Source: Petrosia ficiformis (taxonomy: Eukaryota > Porifera > Demospongiae > Haplosclerida > Petrosiidae). From it: DNA of 64,000 nucleotides. This document shows positions 59,501-64,000 of this stretch, in pieces; positions within the stretch are counted from its first letter, which is position 1, and each line of letters begins with the position of its first letter. The notes under the pieces are model-generated. The model made no database searches, had not been told where the DNA came from, and worked only from the letters and a program-made list of their open reading frames with translations. The DNA is taken from positions 61,259,537-61,323,536 of the forward strand of contig OX345636.1 in assembly GCA_947044365.1 (NCBI GenBank). Reading direction: 5' to 3'. A program made the position numbers and the translations under genes.

Positions 59501-60419
59501 CATGTATGTACATGTATGTACATGTACTTGCACATACATGTATAAATATATACTGTGTAATCTTTATAATAATGGCCAATAAGATGAATTATATACGTAT
59601 ACATATACTGTGTATAATGTTTATAATTTATTATGAGTTGAAGGTTAAATGGCCAATAATAAGGTGAATTATATACATATACATTGTACATGTACATGTG
59701 TATACGTTTATATAATGAGCCTCATGATGAATAATCTCCTGAACACAGTTTTTGATACATGATTGTGTATGTTTTGAAGCATGGTCCAAATTAACTCAAC
59801 AATGGTTAGTGTGTGCACCATTGGAAACACATCTTGACTATTCTTGAGCCAATTAAGAAACAGTTAATGATGTTAGTCACAACATAATAATAATTAACTG
59901 TGCCATCTGGCCCAAAGAACGAACTGTGCAGTTCATATATAGTGTGCCATATGAGAAAAAAACTCACATGATGTACATGTATAATACATGTATGATACAT
60001 TACATGTGTTAGTAAGTAGGGCTGAGCGATAATATCGATTTATAGATTGTCGTGATATTTTTCGGCGATTGCGATAACAAATTTTGTATTGCAATAATTA
60101 CCACATGTGTCTGTGAATGCTCAATTATAATTTTGATAGCTTTTCTTGAAAGCATCTTTAAACTTAACAGTCACTACAGCTTTTCATAGATACAATGTAT
60201 CTAGATATAGCTATTTTTTGAAACTCCATCTTTATCACAATATAGGGTAGTTATGAAGAAGTTTATGTTAAACGTATTCATAGTTTGAAGGACGTATCAC
60301 TCATTGAAGTTATTCATAGTAAATCTGAAGAAGAAGTACAAGTGAGATACTCAAATCTAAAAGAATTCAAAGCATTTGCTAAACATCTCAAGATCATGAG
60401 TGATTCAAGAGTGAGTTAA
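50503..60419 (+). CDS. MGAT1: MGAT1-like N-acetylglucosaminyltransferase I (incomplete exon set)
   Basis: Exons seen: 50503-50598 (type II signal anchor, [17 protein letters not shown]), 50622-50760 (charged stem helix), 55711-55946 ([20 protein letters not shown]), 56462-56570 ([20 protein letters not shown]), 57386-57523 ([15 protein letters not shown]...[13 protein letters not shown]), 59384-59480 ([15 protein letters not shown]) and 60246-60410 ([16 protein letters not shown]). These match GnT-I blocks in order. The family enzyme adds GlcNAc to Man5GlcNAc2 in the Golgi, opening hybrid and complex N-glycan synthesis. Not found: the exon completing the metal-binding EDD motif, the segment after GLGWML (WDDW region) and the last strand. 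Phases 56570/57386 (0 against 1) and 59480/60246 (2 against 0) also require missing exons; 50760/55711 mismatches too. It is a decayed gene or a gap-collapsed assembly. Confidence 0.72.
52468..52685. repeat. 39-bp tandem repeat, about six copies
   Basis: Units of ACTGGGTCTTCCTATAGTAA followed by TTCCTAATATACAATATAC. The minus-strand frame reads [13 protein letters not shown] repeats; this follows from a unit length divisible by three and is not a gene. Confidence 0.92.
53630..53985. repeat. About 88-bp tandem repeat, four to five copies
   Basis: Units contain TATATGAACTGAATCTGAGA, TTTTCAATGAAATGTGC and CTACATGTTCAATCAC, with small differences. Confidence 0.92.
54405..54816. mobile_element. 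MITE with CAGGGTTTCATTTAG ends
   Basis: Ends 54405-54419 and 54802-54816 are inverted repeats with one mismatch. The inside has G-rich and C-homopolymer patches and the block AGACTCTCTGAGGTCATTTC, also seen near 7610. Same family as 1465-1644. Confidence 0.7.
55342..55639. mobile_element. TAGGGCTGGGA-ended MITE
   Basis: TAGGGCTGGGA at the left and TCCCAGCCCTA at the right are perfect inverted ends. The inside is rich in ATCGATTAATCGAT palindromes. hAT-like ends (inference). It lies just before the MGAT1-like exon at 55711. Confidence 0.7.
56571..56930. repeat. Minisatellite grown from a splice donor
   Basis: GTGAGTATGTCATGTGACC is the donor of the MGAT1-like exon at 56462-56570. AAGTGAGTATGT/AAGTGAGTATAT with GTGACCTGTGTACATACATG recurs about six more times, giving a row of consensus 5' splice sites. 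Confidence 0.8.
57981..58215. mobile_element. MITE with CG-rich inverted ends
   Basis: ATACAGTATGGCGCGCCG...TGTAACA at the left mirrors TGTTACAAACGGCGCG...ATACAG at the right. The inside has an inverted GCATGCGCA pair and a C-homopolymer near 58110-58128. Confidence 0.65.
59460..59700. repeat. Copies of an exon end and donor
   Basis: AAATGGCCAATAAGGTGAAT at the end of the MGAT1-like exon 59384-59480 recurs as TAATGGCCAATAAGATGAAT (near 59570) and TTAAATGGCCAATAATAAGG (near 59645), with ACATGT-rich spacers. Confidence 0.7.
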
Positions 60420-60519
60420 TATAAGTACTTGGGATTATGCAGGGCATTTGTGGGGATGAGCCTACGTTACTTAATGGAATAGGAAGTGTGTCCAAGTTAG
60501 AAAGACTGTTAATGCACAG

Positions 60520-60950
60520 ATCATACATTGAAGAGCCTATAGCACTACATGTGGCGTAATCATAGTGTACTGTACTGCACCATGTGGAGACAGACTCCTA
60601 ATACATGAGCCTATAGCACTACTGGTGGTATATGTAATCATAACCATTCAATGAGTGTACTGTACTGCACCATGTGGAGACAGACTCCTAATACAGCACT
60701 ACTGGTGGTGTATGTAATCATAACCATTCAATGAGTGTACTGTACTGCACCATGTGGAGACAGACTCCTAATACATGAGTCTATAGCACTACTGGTGGTG
60801 TATGTAATCATAGCTATTCAATGAGTGTGCTGTACTTCACCATGTGGGGACTCCTAATACATTGAAGAGTCTATAGCACTACTGGTGGTGTATCTAATCA
60901 TAACTATTCAATGAGTGTGCTGTACTTCACTATGTAATATTATATATATA
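60520..60950. repeat. Tandem repeat, about 90-130-bp unit
   Basis: Four to five copies of blocks CTATAGCACTACTGGTGGTG, AATGAGTGTACTGTAC and CACCATGTGGAGACAGACTC downstream of the last MGAT1-like exon. Confidence 0.88.
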
Positions 60951-62235
60951 CATGTATATGTACTTCTACCATGCCTATAGTAAACTGACCAATCAGATTG
61001 CAGTAAATGAGGTTGATAAATTACACTAAAACCTACTGAGAGGTTGATGACAGTTAGACACATTAAGTGTGAATTGTAGTTGATCACAGTTTGTTGGAGA
61101 CAGCTTTTGTTTATTTGGTATGGGATTTGTTCCTTCATGTGGCCTTAGCATTCGCATCCTCGATGTCTCTTGTATGAGAGTTGGGTGGGCCATGGGGCTG
61201 GTCTTGACTGCGCTCGCGCTCCTGGAAGAGCCACACCTTATACTGAATGGAGGAGGAGCCGGAAGTCTGCCACATGCTAGTAGGAGCTCTTTCTGTTATT
61301 TGCGATTGAACTGTTGATCAGTTACTTGTCTAAGGAGTCACAGAAATCCATACTAGGTTAGTGAAATTATGTATACTGTTGCCACGTGCAAAGATTTGCT
61401 TAGTTACTACATTTCATGGTAGAAGACGGTTATACACCTCGGTACGGTTTCTACTGGATTTATCAAACCTCATGCCTTCGGCCCTCGGTTTGATAAATCC
61501 AGTAGAAACCTTTACCTCGGTGTATAACCTATACTTATACTATAGTCTGTTCACGTTCACAATGTCCTCAATATTATGATGTGATGACTTTATATGTAAT
61601 AAAATTAGTTTAATGTCATAAGGTTAATACATGATTATACTGTAACTCAATAATGAAGCAGTGGATTGAAATTTGACATACACAAAAAAGAACAGGAAGG
61701 ATAATTATATTAAAATGGTGCAGATAAAAGGATTATTGGACATATTCCAATTAAAAGTTATCAACATTTATCTGAGGCCATGGGGAACATGAATGGACCT
61801 TTAGATAAGTATAATCCAAGCACCAGGTAGAACACACTGGGTTATATACATTTATCAGACCTGCCAAGTCTCATGCATTTGTGTTCCTTCTCGCACTCTT
61901 AGTCTTTGGACTTATCAAAAATGCTTCTTTCTCACACAATCTGACATTCTTAAATTTAACTTTTAAACAATCCAACTTCCTTTTCCAAATACTAAAATAC
62001 AGCCATTAGCCATGCCTTGAAATATTAATTAAAGAGCTTCTTTTGTAATTACAATTTCAAGGTGTGACCATACGTACCTCAAAATGGATGCATCGATCAA
62101 CAGCACCAAAAAATAACTCAACTGTTTTTCTTAAATCAATGTTAAAATTAATACTTGTACTTCTTGTAACAATAAATGTTCATTAGAAAAACAGTTGTTT
62201 CAGCATTATGCAGATGTTATCTCTGAGATAATATA
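60951..62235. other. Intergenic with dispersed repeats
   Basis: Contains a block (TTTAATGTCATAAGGTTAAT...GATTGAAATTTGACA) at about 61606-61680, shared with 36955-37035 and 43616-43690, and the fold-back at 61428-61529. A short open frame at 61120-61317 is GC-richer but has no recognisable motif. Confidence 0.45.
61428..61529. repeat. Fold-back hairpin with about 42-bp arms
   Basis: GGTTATACACCTCGGTACGG...ATCAAACC pairs with GGTTTGATAAATCCAGTAGA...TATAACC around a 16-bp loop that itself contains CCTTCGGCC. Confidence 0.85.
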
Positions 62236-62239
62236 TGTG

Positions 62240-62490
62240 TAACAATGTAGTAATATGGTTCTCTTCTCCTTGATACCCTACTTGCAGCAGACATATTATT
62301 AAAGGAGGGGGAGCATTGTAACAATGTAGTAATATGGTTCTCTTCTCCTCGATACCCTACAGCAGACGTACTATTAAAGGAGGGGGAGCATTGTAACAAT
62401 GTAGTAATATGGTTCTCTTCTCCTCGATACCCTACTTGCAGCAGACGTATTATCAAAGGAGGGGGAGCATTGTAACAATGTAGTAATATG
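62240..62490. repeat. About 80-bp tandem repeat, three copies
   Basis: Units of AACAATGTAGTAATATGGTT, CTCTTCTCCTCGATACCCTA, GCAGACGTATTA and AAAGGAGGGGGAGCATTGT. A fourth partial start follows at 62476. Confidence 0.92.
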
Positions 62491-62629
62491 TACAGTAACT
62501 ATTGTTTGTATAGTATAGTTGTCTCTCTTTTAACAATCTCTATTGTAATCATGTTTTAATTACATGTCTGATGTTATTGTTCTGTGACACCAATTTATGT
62601 TCTGTGTACTGCTATAAATACTGTTACAC
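62472..62629 (+). other. Possible short LTR-like segment
   Basis: Starts TGTAACAATG and ends ACTGTTACA, a perfect 7-bp inverted TG...CA terminus, with TATAAATA inside near the end. No target duplication and no partner, so this is weak. Confidence 0.2.
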
Positions 62630-62958
62630 TATCCATTGAGCTGATGTGGTTTTTCTGCTTTCTCTAGCAATTTTTAACTTTGAGAATAATTGCTTTCAGA
62701 ATATCCTGTTCTGAATTAAATACATTGTATTTGTAATTATTAACAACATTTTGCTAATTTTTTTTTCTTGTGTTAGACTTTCAGAACTAAAAGTATACTT
62801 CTGTCAAGAACTATTTTCAAGGGTAGCTAAGACTTGAAGAGAGAGTGGGTGGTATGACAGTAAACAGTAATTGTTGAACATACCCACCAATAATCCTTTT
62901 GCATGTATACTGTATGAGGTAAAGAATTATATTATTACTTGTATGATGTTACTTCCAG

Positions 62959-63150
62959 TTGCTCTCTTAAGGACGGAAGAATTTGCTAAATTAGCTCTAC
63001 TATATTATTCTATTTATCAGAATGTAGTGAAAAACTAGAACCCAAGTACTTTATTGAGTGTTTATATGATGTGGTGAGGATAAACAAAGACTCAATAGAG
63101 TCCATCCTTGGCATGTTGTATATACTTACTCAACACCTCATAAAATTATA
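62959..63150 (+). CDS. Possible exon(s) of an unknown gene
   Basis: After a TTCCAG acceptor, one frame reads LRTEEFAKLALLYYSIYQ. Slightly downstream, another frame reads KLEPKYFIECLYDVVRINKD then SIESILGMLYILTQHLIK. Both look protein-like against the AT-rich background, but they lie in different frames, so an unseen short intron or a frameshift separates them. I do not recognise the family. Confidence 0.25.
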
Positions 63151-64000
63151 TATTAATAATATAAATGGATGAAACTGCCATGTGTGTTCAATACCTATAC
63201 TGAAACCACAAACCCTATGAATGTGTTAGCTGGTGTATTTGTGTAATTTGAGGTGCTGAGTTCAAACCTTTCAGAATTTTCAATTCCAAGTAGCCATTTT
63301 GTAGTTAGAATCAATTCTCTTCGTTTTAATCCAATTGACCTTTAGGAGTGAATCATTTTTTCAATACAGTGAAATTTAATTACACAACACTTTTAACATG
63401 TCCTCACACATTCAATATGTATATATATACAGGGGAGCACGTATATAGGAATACCTGTTGTGTAACCCTTTCTTTACAGATAAAATAATTTCAATTCAAT
63501 TCAATACATGACAGAATTAGCTTTATATTACATCATACAAGAAAGTGTAATGAATATAAAAATCACTAGAAGTATAATTATTACAGACAGGTTAATTATA
63601 TTCAGAAGTTAATCTGTAACATTATGCAATATTGGCATTTTGATGGGAATTGATACACAAACAACTTGAGAGAATGTAGCAAACTTCAATTCAGTTTCTA
63701 AGGAAATTGCAGCCTTACATAAAATATGGTTTATTGGTAAGAAGCACCAATCCTTAACATGAATAAATTGAAAACCATAAACTACTATATCTGTGTACTT
63801 TTAGGTGTTCAGTTTCATATGTTTTTACCATCTCATCTCATAGTTAATTCACCATAGTGAAATGGGAATGTACTGATACACTAAAATTCTATGTAGACAT
63901 GTTTATTGGGTGTATGTGTACATATTGTGACCATTTTAAATTATCATATCTCAAATACCCATTAGACCCCTAAAGATCAATTGAACTAAAACTAAGATAA
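63151..64000. other. No feature seen
   Basis: AT-rich DNA with no supported exon, RNA gene or clear repeat boundary. Confidence 0.4.

Noticed and set aside
61120..61317. Small GC-richer frame as a gene
   Set aside because: No motif, no splice structure and no supporting neighbour; likely chance or repeat.

Overview
The window looks like nuclear DNA of an early-branching animal, most likely a demosponge such as Amphimedon (inference). The evidence is AT-rich sequence, many very short introns (about 50-120 bp) with clean GT..AG borders, an ankyrin / ROC-COR-like GTPase / Death-domain gene of a kind common in sponges, and hundreds of short self-complementary ACATGT runs. It is not bacterial: the real genes are spliced, so the longest open frames mostly lie inside microsatellites.

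Layout. (1) 1311-17017, plus: 3' part of an ankyrin, ROC-COR-like P-loop GTPase and Death-domain gene. Its introns hold a 2.8-kb hexamer microsatellite, 9-bp and 19-bp arrays, fold-back elements and tRNA-derived repeats. (2) 18561-20203, plus: exon-like fragments of an unrecognised gene and a ubiquitin-protease (USP) His-box fragment, cut off by a fold-back element. (3) 22255-27374: a complete cut-and-paste transposon with 46-bp inverted ends, a perfect 6-bp target duplication (TAAAGC), a three-exon IS3-like DDE integrase and, head to head, a seven-exon zinc-finger plus HECT E3 ubiquitin ligase. This is the strongest candidate for an unusual system. (4) 27921-45649, minus: a 21-exon gene I reconstruct by splicing, about 759 residues, matching HPS6 (BLOC-2 subunit). 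A partial tandem duplication leaves intact second copies of exons 2-4 in one of its introns. (5) 45828-47776: two head-to-tail non-autonomous Helitrons with an exact 3'-to-5' junction. (6) 47818-50100: a 5'-truncated non-LTR retrotransposon with reverse transcriptase and a restriction-like endonuclease. (7) 50503-60419, plus: exons of an MGAT1-like N-acetylglucosaminyltransferase I, with exons for essential parts of the fold not found. (8) 60420-64000: tandem repeats, fold-backs and a possible exon near 63000.

A recurring pattern is that several tandem arrays contain, or directly abut, a splice site of the neighbouring exon, so decoy donors or acceptors lie beside the real one (exons at 10689, 28639, 31619, 36405, 56462 and 59384).

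The host genes are unrelated in function: innate-type signalling, lysosome-related organelle biogenesis and Golgi glycosylation. The only pair likely to act together is the integrase and HECT ligase inside one transposon. Gene models were built by hand from splice consensus, reading-frame phase and recalled family motifs; no search was run.
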